A stretch of 64,000 nt of DNA from Dryomyza anilis (Eukaryota > Arthropoda > Insecta > Diptera > Dryomyzidae): positions 77,928,583 through 77,992,582 of the forward strand of contig OX638130.1 in the NCBI GenBank assembly GCA_951804985.1, read 5' to 3'. Of this stretch, positions 1 through 11,547 are shown one piece after another. Both the position numbers and the translations under genes were made by a program. The notes below the pieces were generated by a model. It had not been told where the DNA came from, ran no database searches, and saw nothing but the letters and a program-made list of their open reading frames with translations. The stretch's first letter is position 1. Each line of letters opens with the position of its first letter.

Positions 1-1600
1 TCCCATTATAATATTGTGAATTTATTGTCGGTTTTAAAAATTGTATTGTTATTTTCTTAACAATAATTCGATTGTGACTGAAAACAATCAGTATTGTCAT
101 TTTTAAATAAAATGGAATTGTCAAATTTTTAATATTTGTAAACTGTTTTTGTTGCGTATGTACAAAACGACACAAAATTTTTAATGTTTGTATATTTTTT
201 ATTGAATTAAAAACTATTTTAAACAAGTCCATAGGCAAGCGTTTAACACATGCACATGCCGCTCATTCTAGTCATCATTATCCGTGACTATCTCGCCACT
301 AAAACGGACTACATCACAGTAGCTTCCGGGCAGTGCTGCTCGAGACACTTTGCAGTTCCATGAGCATCAAGTCGCTATGTATATGGCCTGTCGCCAACTA
401 TATGTCGATAGGCGGGTGGCAGTTCAATGTAGAAGGAGTTGATGATTTTGCCAGTCGAGAATAAATGATCATTGTTTTAGTTTCATACTGCCCTACGTAT
501 TTTGCAGAAATGGTTCACTGACCCTGTCTTAAAAATAAAAATTAGTTTCTTAAATATATTAATTAATAACATATCTTACATTTTGCGAAAAATCTACATC
601 GATTTTGTAAAAAAAAATAGTAGTTGAAGTTTCTTTACTTTGATTTTTTATTTTGAAGTTTGCTTAGACAGAAAAAAATTGTTGCCACTTTATTATTATA
701 TTAAATTCAAATGAAAATCATTTATTGTAAATTTTAACAATAGATTTCTATGCGTGTAGCATGTATTCAGTTGTTTTAGATGGATCTTCAAATACCTCTA
801 ATCACAAATATGATTTCAATGCATCATACTGTTCTAAAGTTCTGTCTGTTTCACCGAAAGCCAACGAGTGACAATTGGCGACAGTATTCTATGAATGTAC
901 TTTAAAATACTCTAGAAATTCTCAAAATTTTTCCTCCCGGAGGTAACTTCGATTGAAATGGGATCCTTAATTTCTTAGTAAATCCTCAATTTTTTGTAGG
1001 TAATTTCAGACAAGCTTTATTGTGTATTATATGACAATATTTCAGTGATGTTGTCATATTAACGATAAAATAATATCTAAAAATGTAAAAACGACCGACA
1101 AGACCACAAAAAAAAACCCAACACCTGCTCAAACATTTTGAAAAAGCTCGGATTTTGAGAAAAACTCAAAAAGTGGCAACACTTCTTGCAACACGTGTTG
1201 TTGGGGTCACACTTGCATAATTACTTTGCGACAATAGGCGTATTTTTTATTAGTTCAGAGCAAATGGAGTAGAGCACAAACTGTCAAAATTTGTGCTTCG
1301 TGTTTTTTTATTTGGTCGGAGCAGTCCGTGCTTTAAATTCGTGTTTTTTTTATTGACACGGCGCGCCCCTAAACGTGCTCGACGTGCACTGAATTAATTA
1401 TTGGAGCAGACCGAGCACAAGAAAAATGCATCCCTGCCATTTCTTTTTTTTTCGCTCTGATCACTGATGAAAACTAAAAAGTGATAAAATTATAAAATGA
1501 AGCCATTGGACAAAAAAGTGCCATAATAAGGTATAACATATATTATTTAGTAATCAGAAGTGATCATTAGTGTTAAATAGTTTTATTTATATACAGTTGC
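1..1600. other. AT-rich non-coding sequence, no gene recognised
   Basis: No open reading frame with a recognisable product and no clear terminal repeats were found. The stretch holds AT-rich unique-looking DNA with short poly(A)/poly(T) runs. It is either intergenic or intronic; the ATM exons to the right do not reveal which, because their upstream neighbours were not found. Confidence 0.5.
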
Positions 1601-1658
1601 AAAAAATTAGAAATGACAAAGGTTATTAAAGAGCTGCCCTACTCAAAGTGTAACAAAA

Positions 1659-2080
1659 TTAACACAGCTCGGCGAATGCACTGTTCAGTGAAGAATCACT
1701 GGCTACACTGAACGTACTAATAAAAAAAAGGCCTAATGATGAAATAGATTTTTGTGACGCGATGTTTGCACTGAGGCAACCAGTAACATTTGCATGCGAC
1801 GTGGTCTGCACGAACGCATTTAGGTCCGTTGGCGAAGACATTGATGGAGGGTTAAAATCCTGTTCGGCGTTTTTATTTGACAATTTTATTTGCGCGATCG
1901 ACTTTTCTAAATTTTTTATTTTTTCAAATAAAATTGTATTGTCATATACCGAGTTGAATTCATCGACGCTATTGTTTTCTTGAAGACGTTGAATTAAGTG
2001 ATTTTTCGCTCCCGACGCAGAAATACCGGCTTCCCTGCATTTTTTCGCAATGCATCTAATTTTATACTACGAAAATTCAT
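1659..2080 (-). pseudogene. Decayed SAP-domain protein ORF
   Basis: Reading the minus strand from an ATG at 2080, the first residues (MNFRSIKLDALRK) run into KCREAGISASGAKNHLIQRL only if one base is added to the A-run near 2040. Joined in this way they match a SAP motif (a helix-turn-helix DNA/RNA-binding module: LDALRKKC..AG.S.SG.K..L..RL). About 100 low-complexity Ser/Asn-rich residues and a possible coiled coil (FEKIKNLEKSIAQIKL) follow, to a stop at 1659. SAP motifs occur in some retroelement gag proteins and in host nuclear proteins. No zinc knuckle or partner ORF was seen here, so the origin is open. The single-base shift may be decay or a homopolymer sequencing error. Confidence 0.45.
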
Positions 2081-2251
2081 ATTGTTTGTTTTGTTAATTT
2101 TCCACAAGAGAGAAGAAAAAAAATAGCAATACGTCAATGGCGATCACAAAGACAAAAAACGAAGTTTGTTGAAACGTCAAATGCAAACTTTACGAAGTTT
2201 TCGTGTATTTGGAGGGGAAATTACGAACGACCGTAGATTTTTTTTTCCAAA

Positions 2252-3205
2252 TTAACCAACGCTCAGGGGATGCCCCCTATTCATGCAATGCACAGTGTTG
2301 ATCGTAAGAAGGGATGATAGGTTAAATGGAGGGGGAAAGATGGAGTAGTGTCGGTGAATGTTTGTTTTGAACTTGCCAATATTAAAAATGTCGGGAAAAA
2401 CGGACGCAGGGAGATTGTTCCACAAACGTGTCGTGCTACTGAAAAACGAATTATCTCTATAATGCGTGGTTCTGTTGAGAGTCGAGTGGACTACGAAGGG
2501 GTGGGCTCGGTTTGATGCCCGAGTAGACTGAGAAAACACACGACCTGGTGGAATCAGGCCATGTATTTCCCTCGAATATTTGCCATTGTAATACCTATAA
2601 AACAGGCTTACACACCCAACGGCCCTTCGGTGCTCAAGAGAACCAATAGACGATGAGATATTTTTATCCCCTATTAAATATATCGCACGTTGTTGAATTC
2701 GGTCCAGGAACTCCAAGGAGGATTTTGAAGCTCCTGCCCAAATGTGCGAATTGAATTCCATTTTAGGCCGTATATAGGTAGTGTAGACAGTGCGTAGGTC
2801 AGCAGGAGTAAAGTATGTTTTACACCGTTTTAAAAAACCGAGGCACTTGGCCGCTTCTTTCGACACATTAAATATGTGATCATTCCAACGGAGATCACAA
2901 TGAATTGATATGCCCAGAACGTCAAGAACAGCTGACTGCGCAATATCCACAGCACCCATATTGAGGGGTCGGAGGGGTGAATCCATTCTTTTGTGGGATA
3001 ACAGACAACATTGGGTCTTGCGGGCATTAAAATCTTCTCTATTTGCAACACCCCATTCGGAGATTGATTTAAGGTCATTATTGAGCGTGTCATTCATAGT
3101 GCGTCTTTTACTCTCAATCTCCAAAGAGTTTGGGCGCTTGTTGAACGAGTATGAATGACAAATGTTACTGTCATCTGCAAAGGAATGAATTGGGTTCTGG
3201 GTCAA
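2252..3205 (-). pseudogene. LINE reverse transcriptase C-terminal part
   Basis: The 317-residue frame starts with IHSFADDSNICHSYS, the catalytic (Y/F)ADD box, and continues through the thumb and the C-terminal region typical of CR1/Jockey ORF2 (GISIHCDLRWNDHIFNVSK, FLKRCKTYFTPADLRTVYTTYIRP, LEFLDRIQQRAIYLIGD). It ends at LTINTVHCMNRG. Homologous sequence in other frames is found at 51353-52680. Confidence 0.85.
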
Positions 3206-3215
3206 TGACAGAATG

Positions 3216-3992
3216 TCATTGATAAATACCAGAAATAGGGACGGGGGTAACGGATTTCTGCTGCAGCAATTCGTTGAGCAATATCGAGAGCAACAGCTTA
3301 CTCTCCCCGAAAAGGTGAATACATTTATTCCACTTTTCGGAGAGGACCGCCATCAAGTCACCTGTGGATCTGGCCCTACGGAAACCATATTGGCGGTCAC
3401 TGAGCAATTCGTTGTGCTCGAGATAGTTCACAAGGTATAAGTTAATTACGCTCTCCATTACCTTGGAGAGTGCAGAGCATATTGCAATTGGTCGGTAATT
3501 GGCAGGGTTCGTAGCCTCGCCCTTTTTCGGGACTGGCTGGACATTGGCAACCTTCCAACAAGATAGAAAAACTCCTGTCGTGTAGGAGATGTTGAAAAGG
3601 TTACGCAACGGACGAGGCAGCGTTGACGTGCACTTCAACACATGGGCAGATATGCCATCTGGCCCAGAGGCTTTGTTAATGTTGAGGTTTGCTAAAACCT
3701 TTTTAACTGCCCGAGTTCGAAAATGAATCTCCGGCATTGCAGAAGAAACAAAATCGACATCGGGCAGTTGTTGATTGGTATCTGGGAGCGTTGAATTATT
3801 TGAAAATAATTCTGCCAAAAGATTAACCGGGTCAGTAAAGGTCTGGCCATTCATAATAAGAGTTGGAGTAGACGATGTCGTCTGATTTTTCACTCTTTTT
3901 ACGAATGACCAGAAATTTTTACTACCTCTATGGTAGAGTAGAACCTTTTTGCGCGCGTTTTGTTCGTGAAGAAACTTTTCGCGCGAGATCAC
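3216..3992 (-). pseudogene. LINE reverse transcriptase, fingers/palm fragment
   Basis: The 258-residue frame shows KASGPDGISAHVLK, then VQPVPKKGEATNPANYRPIAI and QYGFRRARSTGDLM, which are conserved RT blocks 1 to 3 of non-LTR elements. The frame breaks before the catalytic A/D boxes: the FADD box appears in the next frame at 2252-3205. The copy therefore cannot make active enzyme. Confidence 0.85.
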
Positions 3993-4451
3993 GGCATTAC
4001 AGCGATTCCTAGCCTGTATGCGAAGTCTTTCTGTGTCAGCATTCTGGTTAAAACGCCAATTCTAAAAGGCTTCCTCTTTCGATCTGACTGCAATCCTGCA
4101 AGTCTCATTAAACCAAGAGTAATCCTTGGGTTTAATGCTAATCTTTTTAGAAGGTATGAAGGACCGCATACCTAATAAAATAATATTTTGTACCATTAAA
4201 GCCGCGGCATTTATGTCTCTGTCTGCGAAACACAATTTTCAATTAAAGATGCTATAAAAATCATTTAACGCAACCCAATTCGCTTATTCGTAAAGCCATA
4301 CAGTCCTCTTCGGGGCTTTAATCAAAGAGGCGCGTAAACTAGAATACGAAAACTCAGCGGAAACAGTACAGTGGTCGGAATTACCAAGAGGTGCAAGGAC
4401 TTTTACATCATATTTTTCATGATGTGAAGTCAGAAAAAGGTCTTGGACTTT

Positions 4452-5042
4452 TTAGCTCTGCCTACCGATGCATGGGAGGTACGTCGGTTCCTTCACCAAT
4501 TGAGTGAGTTGATTGCACTCTGCAAACAGCTCTACATAACAACCCTCCTGTGTTCGAAGACCCGAGTGGCTCAACCAAGTGCCGTTGTGCACATTAAAAT
4601 CGCCGGCAACAACAATTTCACTGCCTGGAAATTGTTCCAATATATTTGAGATCGAATCAGATAAGGCATCCAGCTTATTACAGGTGGAAACCCTATCTAG
4701 ATTCGGACTCCTATATAAAAAGCACAAGTGCATGATGTGTGTTTGGATTTTGAATTTAACCCAAATAGTATTAAATTCGCTATCCGACACACTATGTTCT
4801 TGCTGCAGTTGATACGCAACGTCACTCCGAATAAAAAGAGCAAGGCCCCTATGGGCAGAGAATAATGGCAATAGGTGATAACCAGGTATATGAAAATCCA
4901 GTGTATCTGCACCCTCATTAACCTGGGTCTCACCTAGTGCCATTATTAGTGGCCTATGGATGGACACATACGCATATACCGAGAAAAAATTCGCCCTTAG
5001 CCCACAAATGTTGCAAAAATCTATTCGAAATTTTTGCGACAT
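4452..5042 (-). pseudogene. LINE endonuclease (APE/EEP-like) fragment
   Basis: About 196 residues read MSQKFRIDFCNICGLRANF at the start, then ALGETQVNE, a HRGLALFIRSDVAYQ block, CFLYRSPN and VVAGDFNVHN. The E of GETQ, the YRSPN block and the GDFN motif are the usual catalytic landmarks of the APE-type endonuclease that nicks target DNA for target-primed reverse transcription. The final histidine-containing part (SDH) is missing after LPCIGRQS, where the frame breaks. It is the upstream part of the LINE ORF2 continued at 3216-3992. Confidence 0.8.
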
Positions 5043-5400
5043 TTTTTCTACTGGGCAACTTCAAAACAGACATACATACTACCAAGGCGCAGCAGTTGAA
5101 ACAAACAAATGAGACCGTAAGTCAAGCCGTGGTGAGTGTTATGCCTTCACTACAACATAGATCACTCAGTGCAGCCTCAACCGTGCGCGTTAGTAGCATG
5201 GAGTAGGATGGGGGAGGGAGGGAATACGTCAACAAACCTGTGCAATTGCAACAAAGACCCCTTTGCATCGGCAATTGCAAAAACAGCGAGTGCGGCAAAC
5301 CGGTTCTATTATGTGGTTGTTGTTGCAGAATTTTTATTGTTTGTTTTATTTATTTGGTGTCTATTTTTCTTTTTAGTTTTTTATGTAAATTATAATTAGT

Positions 5401-6081
5401 TTGTGTTTTAATTTAATTTTGTTTTATTTTGTGCTGGGCGGGCACATTAAACACAGTTTTGAAACACATTTATACTAAACTACGAACGGAACACGTTAAA
5501 AAGACAAGAGACGACACGTCCGTCCCCCATAAGACGACAAGAAAAGACGCTTCGTTCATGTTCTCCTTCTAATCGAAATTAACTTTTCTTTATATAAAGT
5601 AATTAAATTCACTTTGTAATATTTATCACTATAATACATTTAATTTCAATATCCTTTTTTTATTTGTGGCGAAATCGAAATCACAAACATCACTAACGAG
5701 AACGTTCACAATCCCACTTCTGAAATGTCACAATGGACCGAGTTAAAATAAATCTAATTGATTATTTTTATACTTTATTGAAACGAGCACTTTTCTTGTG
5801 CAAATAATTAAGTAAATAAAAGAAAGTTTATATGGACAAGATATTTCGCACGACTGTCGCCATCAACGAATGCAACAACTGCTTTTATGCAAACGCATAG
5901 AAAAAAAAAGTTCATACTATTTATGAATTTGTTCATCAATTTTATGAATTTTTCATTATTACTCAACCAATGAACAAATTCATCCAATTTATGAATCGTT
6001 CATAAAACCGTAATGAAAAAGTTCATAATATTGATGAACGCTTTCATAATATTTATGAAAAAAATGTATGGTATTTATGAA
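5401..6081. other. AT-rich spacer with repeated TTTATGAA(C) words
   Basis: No gene. Between about 5910 and 6080 the words tttatgaa, ttcataa and atgaac recur in both orientations, forming an imperfect local repeat or foldback directly beside the hAT element that starts at 6090. Confidence 0.5.
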
Positions 6082-6089
6082 CTTTAAAC

Positions 6090-8044
6090 CAGAGCTGTAA
6101 AGGTTGGATTACGATTACTTTTGATTACGATTACTAAAGTGTCGTAATCAAACATTTTTATTACGATTCTTAGTAGTCGTAATCACAAATTTTGATTACG
6201 ATTCTCATCAAAAAGTAATTGATTCTTAGTACATTTTTTGATTATTTTCACGACAACTTTAAAATCATCAAAAACCGACTTATTTGAAAATAATCAAAAA
6301 AAAATTAATCCGACTACTTTTTTTTAGATTATTTGAAAATAATAATTAGATTATTTTTCGATTATTTGATAATCAAAAAATAACACTACACAAAGCCATT
6401 CTGCGGAGTAGTCAAGGTTATTTTTGTATTATGTAAAATGACGCCCTTATTCCGAAAATATCTAAATAACACATATGATCAAATGTTATATCGAATGAAA
6501 GTTAATTGAATATCAAAAAACATTTCTTAGAACATTTTTAAATTGGTTCATTAGTTTAGAGAACTCGAAAGGAGAAAAAACATTTTTATTCAACAAAAAT
6601 TTAAGAAAAAGTTCATTTAAAAAAATGGAAAAAAAATCGAGAAAATAAGATGATACACAAATTTTAATTTATCAAAATTAGTTCACACTCTTTCGAAGAA
6701 ATTCAGCTATAAATGACAAAAATATATGGGTAACATTTGAGGATAAAAAAAGTTATGTGAAAGCAATATAATTGAGTACTATAGAAATAGGCATAAAAAT
6801 AAAAAATAAAAAATGTGAGCGGATCACGATTATTTTTTGAGCATCTATTGATAGATGATTGCTTGTAATTAATTTTAAATTTTATAACTTTTTCTTTAAT
6901 ACTTAACGAGATATGTGATCCTAAAAAGTAAACCCATATTTCGTAGTGGATGTAGTAGATTACGAAAATGAGTCGATTACTAAATCGACTCATTTTCGAA
7001 CTTTGAATTACTATTCTACTAAATTATATTGAAAATAAATTTCACATTATTCGGAATAGCAGTTTTAAAGTTATCGTGTATAGGCGGACAGACAGACGGT
7101 CATATCTAAATCGTACCAATCACGCCTACTAAAAGGCGCTAAAATATCCTCACATATATTTTAAAACTTGTTACCCATGGGTATTGGGTATAAACATATG
7201 ATGCGATTTTTTCTGTTCTCAAAACGTATCCATGCATTTCTTTTATTTTTACATTATTTTCTTTAAACATGTACAGGCTAATTTTGCAATATTACAAACT
7301 GTGCATCACCTTGCGTTTTTTTTTAAATGCATTTTTTAATAAAATTTTGGTCGACAAAATTTACATTTTTCGAGTTCTTCGAGTTTCTTAAACCAGTAAA
7401 CCAATTCCAAACTATTGTAAGAAATGTTTATTGATTATTTAATTATCTTTCATTCGATATAACAATTGCGTTTATGAGTTTTATTAAACGCGAGATATTT
7501 ACAAATATATGTGACCACATTTTTGAAAGCTCAGTACAAAAGTTATTGCCCGAAATCTCGTAAACCTATCCGTAGAAAATTTTTTAATTCATATATTCAA
7601 ATTTTGCGAGTCATTTCTAATAATACAAAAATAATGGAATTTACTGCGCAAACTTTTTTTCTCATTTTGTTGTGTAGTGTAATCAAGAAAAATAGAAATA
7701 ATCAAAAAAAGTAGTCGGATTACTTTTTTTTGATTATTTTCAAATAATCAAAAAAAAAAAAAAGTAGTCGGATTACTTTTTTTTGATTATTTTCAAATAA
7801 TCAAAAAAAGTAGTCGGATTACTAGTTTTTGATTATTTTAAAGTAGTCGTGAAAATAATCAAAAAATGTACTAAGAATCAAATTACTTTTTGATTATATC
7901 TAATCTTAATCAAAATTTTTGATTTTTTCTAATCGTAATCAAAATTTTTGATTACGACTACTAAGAATCGTAATCAAAATGTTTGATTACGATTCTTTAG
8001 TAATCGTAATGAAAAGTAATCGTAATCCAACCTTTACAGCTCTG
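6090..8044. mobile_element. Non-autonomous hAT-type element D with 8-bp target duplication
   Basis: The ends are inverted copies of CAGAGCTGTAAAGGTTGG, continuing for about 30 bp (ATTACGATTACTTTT). Outside them stands the same 8-bp word, ctttaaac, at 6082-6089 and 8045-8052. An 8-bp target duplication with a CAGAG terminus is the hallmark of hAT transposons. Both subterminal regions are packed with gattacgattac / gtaatc words (6100-6370 and 7690-8030) able to fold back. No transposase ORF is present in the 1,955 bp. Around 7085-7110 there is a short GTCY-like tract (gcggacagacagacgg) reminiscent of mini-me repeats. Confidence 0.85.
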
Positions 8045-8100
8045 CTTTAAACTATTTAAAAATAAAAATAAAACTATTTTTTTTATTTTCTTGTATTACT

Positions 8101-8725
8101 TTTTATACCCTACACTAAGAGTGAAAGGGTATATTCAGTTTGGTACGCCGTTTGTAACACACAGAAGAAAGCATCTCCGGTATGGAAAAGTATATATATT
8201 CTTGATCAGCATGACCTCCTGAGTCGATTAAATGAAACTTATAACTTAGATTACTTATATACCTACGCTGTATGTGCGAATTGGCGAGATCGGTCCATTT
8301 TGACCTATGATCCGACCACTTATGTTCAAATACCTCATATAAAATGTATATATAAAGTTCAATTTTTATGTACACGTGCTTAGGTAATTTTTTTTGTTCA
8401 AATATATATTGATATCATGCTCAAATACATGATATTAATGTTTTCCGGCGAAAAGTCTTGTGGTTCACAAAAAAAAAATCGAAATTCGGTACACCTACCA
8501 ATTTGTAAATATGGGTATCAAATGAATGGAAATTCTTCAGCGATTGAATGTTTGTAGTGACCTATATATCACTTTGAATGGTAAACACACATATGTGTAG
8601 GGTATTTATAGTCGGCTTAGACCGAATATAATTTTTATAATCCTAACTATCATAATTACACCTACTTTAAAATTTCCCATGTGATCTAACCTTCCCAACT
8701 GGTTTTATTTTGTTATATTACTTTT
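8101..8725 (-). repeat. mini-me-like repeat, copy 1
   Basis: The sequence running back from ataccctacactaagagtg is the reverse complement of 23290-24018, including the gatctaaccttcccaactgg flank. This copy lacks the GTCY microsatellite found in the other one, so it carries an internal deletion. The conserved core with ggtatattcagtttgg and catgacctcctgagtcga resembles the mini-me family described in flies. That family name is from memory. Confidence 0.6.
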
Positions 8726-8782
8726 TTATTTTTTTTTATTCTTTTAATTTATTTATTTTTTTAACTACTTACATTTTATTTG

Positions 8783-8822
8783 CACGTTTCTTTGGAGTTG
8801 TGCACGTTTCTTTGGAGTTGTA
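8783..8822. repeat. 20-bp perfect direct repeat
   Basis: tgcacgtttctttggagttg occurs twice in direct succession. It is probably replication slippage in the spacer between the mini-me copy and element A. Confidence 0.8.
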
Positions 8823-8934
8823 AACAACAAAGGAAACGATTCGGTCTATTTGTACGAAATGACATAGGAATAATAAAAACTAAGAACTGTATCTGCTATC
8901 ATCGACTATCGACGTGTCGCGACGAGTTGTCAAA

Positions 8935-9003
8935 ATAATCACTGCGCATCATGCAGCATAACCACTGCGGGTCATGCGGCATAATCACTGCGCGTCATGC
9001 GGC
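8935..9003. repeat. Three 23-bp tandem units
   Basis: ataatcactgcgcgtcatgc-ggc and two variants stand head to tail immediately left of element A. The units are GC-rich relative to the surroundings. Confidence 0.8.
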
Positions 9004-9828
9004 ATGACGCTTTCTTAAAATAAAAATATCTATTTATAGCAAGGATTGAAACCTAAACGAATAACTGTTTCGATTTCGGTTTTTTCCGCGTTTCGGTTTC
9101 GGTTACGGTTTCGGATTTAAGTTTTTATAACGAAACGGTTTCGGTATACCGGTTCCATGTTACGGTTTCGGTTTTGATTTCGGTTTTTGTATAAATTTTC
9201 TTTATTTCCATATTTTTCAAATAATTTTACATTTTAAATTATGTTCAAATTATGATACTGGGGTAAAGTGGGAAACGTAATTTATACAATGTTTGTTGTT
9301 ATTTTAGTAAAAATATTGTGTTATATGAATTATTTAATTGATTACGCCAAGAAAAAATTTTAATTTAAAATTTCGTGACCACAAACCAATGAAAAGCAAC
9401 ATTTTGACTTCACCTGAGATATGATCTGAATTGCAAAGAAGAAGAATTTTGTACAATTTTCATCCATAAAAGCCAAAGAAATTAAATTTCAACAATTCTG
9501 TGAACTGCAATATATGTAAACTAGTGATGATCATTTGCAAGAGCAAGGCAAGAAATGGTAATTTTAATCTTTTAAATTTTAAATAAAAGATCGAAGACAA
9601 ATATCTTAAACTGCATATTAATTATGAAAACGAATAGAATTTGAACAATAATTGTAATAATTGTACTTATTTTCAATTTCTTCAACATTTTACTAACAAA
9701 AAAAAAAAAAAACCAATAACCTAAAAATTTGAATTATATTTTAACAAGAATTAACTAATAAAAAATAATTGTATAAATCAAGTGATGTTGACGAGACAAT
9801 TTAAAATCTCAAGGCTATAATAAAATGA

Positions 9829-10038
9829 ACGATAAGTCACCAAATACATTTTCAAAATCCTATATATTTTTTACAAACTTCTTTATGTATCTGTCAATTG
9901 ATAAGAAAATCTAAATCTATTAGTTGATATTTCAACTTTAAAAATGCATCAATTACTTTTTATAATATTAATCAACAAACTCGAAAATTAAGTTTTTCAT
10001 AAAAATGTGTTTGGTGACTTTTCGTTCTACAACGACGA
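9829..10038. mobile_element. Tc1/mariner-type MITE inside element B (5' truncated)
   Basis: The sequence matches (inverted) the complete 243-bp MITE at 19136-19378. The right end ggtgacttttcgttctacaacgacga is intact and followed by TA. The left end retains only gaacgataagtcacc. The second copy of B has no insertion here (aatgaacatatac), which confirms that this is an insert. Confidence 0.75.
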
Positions 10039-10359
10039 TATACATTATATTGTATACATATACAATAAATATAAGGAATATTTCGTATAGGCATATTTCT
10101 GTTTTCGTCACAGATTAAAAAATCCGTATATCAATAGAACTCAAATAATATCTTGCATAGTAACATTCTTCTTTGCGAACACCATGCGAACACAAACTCA
10201 AACGCTACAAAGCGAATACTAACAGAAAGAAGAGAATATAACAATAACGATTACGATTCTTATACACACACTTTCACAACGACAACTCTTCGTTGCTATC
10301 CTGTATCATCGCATGGCAACAAACAGCCCAGTAGGATTTTTCAGGAGTAAGAAGCTCTT

Positions 10360-10930
10360 CTAGAAGCCATTCTTGAGTATCCAGAAGTCCTTCTCTACTC
10401 AATTCTTTTCTTACTTATTTTTTATATGAAACGATCGTTTTTGAAGAACTTCTCATCTCGCTTCCTACAGAAGAGCTGATAGAATAGGTTGCTAGCAAGT
10501 GATGCAGGAATACCTTCTTAGAATGCATTCTGTCATCGGTTCACAAGAACAGCTTATAGAAGACGTTTATTGCAATGCCTGCAGGAATACCTCATGGCAA
10601 GGTATTATTGCAGTTATTCTTATGAATAGCTTCTAGAAGTAGTTGCTTTCAAGTACTTCAGGAACACCTTCCTGGAAAGTATTTTAGAATTGCTTCCGAT
10701 AGAATAGGTTCTAGAAGTGGTTGCTTTACAGTTCTTCAGGAACAACTTCCTAGAAGGTATTTTAGAATTTCTTCTGAAAGAATATGTTCTAGAAGTGGTT
10801 GCTTTCCAGTTCTTCAGGAATACCTTTCTGGAAGGTATTTCAGAATTGCTTCCGATAGAATAGGTTCTAGAAGTGGTTGTCTTCAGAAACATTATACTGG
10901 AACATATTTTATAATTACTTCCGAAAGAAT
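10360..10930. repeat. Subterminal ~78-bp tandem array with TTCTAGAAG palindromes
   Basis: About four to five degenerate units of about 78 bp follow the left terminal repeat of C. Each has a TTCTAGAAG core followed by gttgcttt, a ttcaggaa block, a ccttcctggaagg-like block and a gaattgcttccgatagaat block. A related gttctagaaccacttct occurs near the right end (15624-15642). Such subterminal arrays are where CACTA accessory proteins bind. The TTCnnGAA cores also look like heat-shock elements. Confidence 0.7.
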
Positions 10931-11493
10931 TGGTTCATTCAAACAATTGAAGAAATTGATTTATTTGAAAATGTCAGATTAAAATAAAAAGAAATATTCA
11001 TAAATGTTAGTAATAACACTAGGCTTTTTTATATGTATAAACACACGAGAATTACACAATATTTGTAATACGTAAAAAATCAGAAAAACTGAGTATGAGA
11101 TCGTGATTAGAATCTGGAAGACCATCAGAAAATCATTTGTTGTGATAAAAGTCAATAAAGTTATTATATTTGATATATATTTTTAAAATTCAGAAATAAT
11201 TTTTACTCTTGATAAATATTTATAAAAAATGATATATTTCACCTTTCTGCAGATTGAGAGGGGTTACCCTTTTGGGTGTTAAAATTTTTGTTTCGATGAA
11301 GTACGTCGAGCCAATGGAAATATATAGATATATTTTTCCGTCGAGTGTTCTAATTTTTTGTAGCATCGTTCCATCACAATGTCTTTTTTACATACACATT
11401 TTGAAAATAATAATTGTTTTCGATCTATGGTTAAAAATAACCACATTCTTTAAAAATAACGAATAAAAACAATAGTTATTTGTATTTCAATAT

Positions 11494-11499
11494 TTTATT
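11494..11499 (-). terminator. Poly(A) signal AATAAA
   Basis: AATAAA on the minus strand lies about 50 bases past the stop codon of the DUF4806-like gene, the usual place for cleavage and polyadenylation of the element C transcript. Confidence 0.5.
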
Positions 11500-11547
11500 A
11501 ATTTTTATAAAATTTTTTAAAATAGTATAAGGAAATGTATAAAAATT

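Larger units (their letters stand above)
2240..5060 (-). mobile_element. Non-LTR retrotransposon (CR1/Jockey-type LINE), inactive
   Basis: On the minus strand the order is endonuclease, reverse transcriptase, C-terminal region, as expected for an APE-type LINE. The coding sequence is split into at least three frames (4452-5042, 3216-3992, 2252-3205), so it is not functional. GC-richer sequence at 5061-5400, which contains short CA-rich stretches, is probably its 5' leader. A partial second copy of the same family lies at 51353-52680, and both end at a related sequence (taaccaacgctc). The clade (CR1/Kiri versus Jockey) is inferred from motif style only. Confidence 0.8.

Noticed and set aside
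8935..9003. CRISPR-like repeat array
   Set aside because: Units are contiguous without spacers, and the genome is that of a fly.
10620..10892. 90-residue Thr/Ser/Arg repeat ORF
   Set aside because: Translation of the subterminal array of element C.
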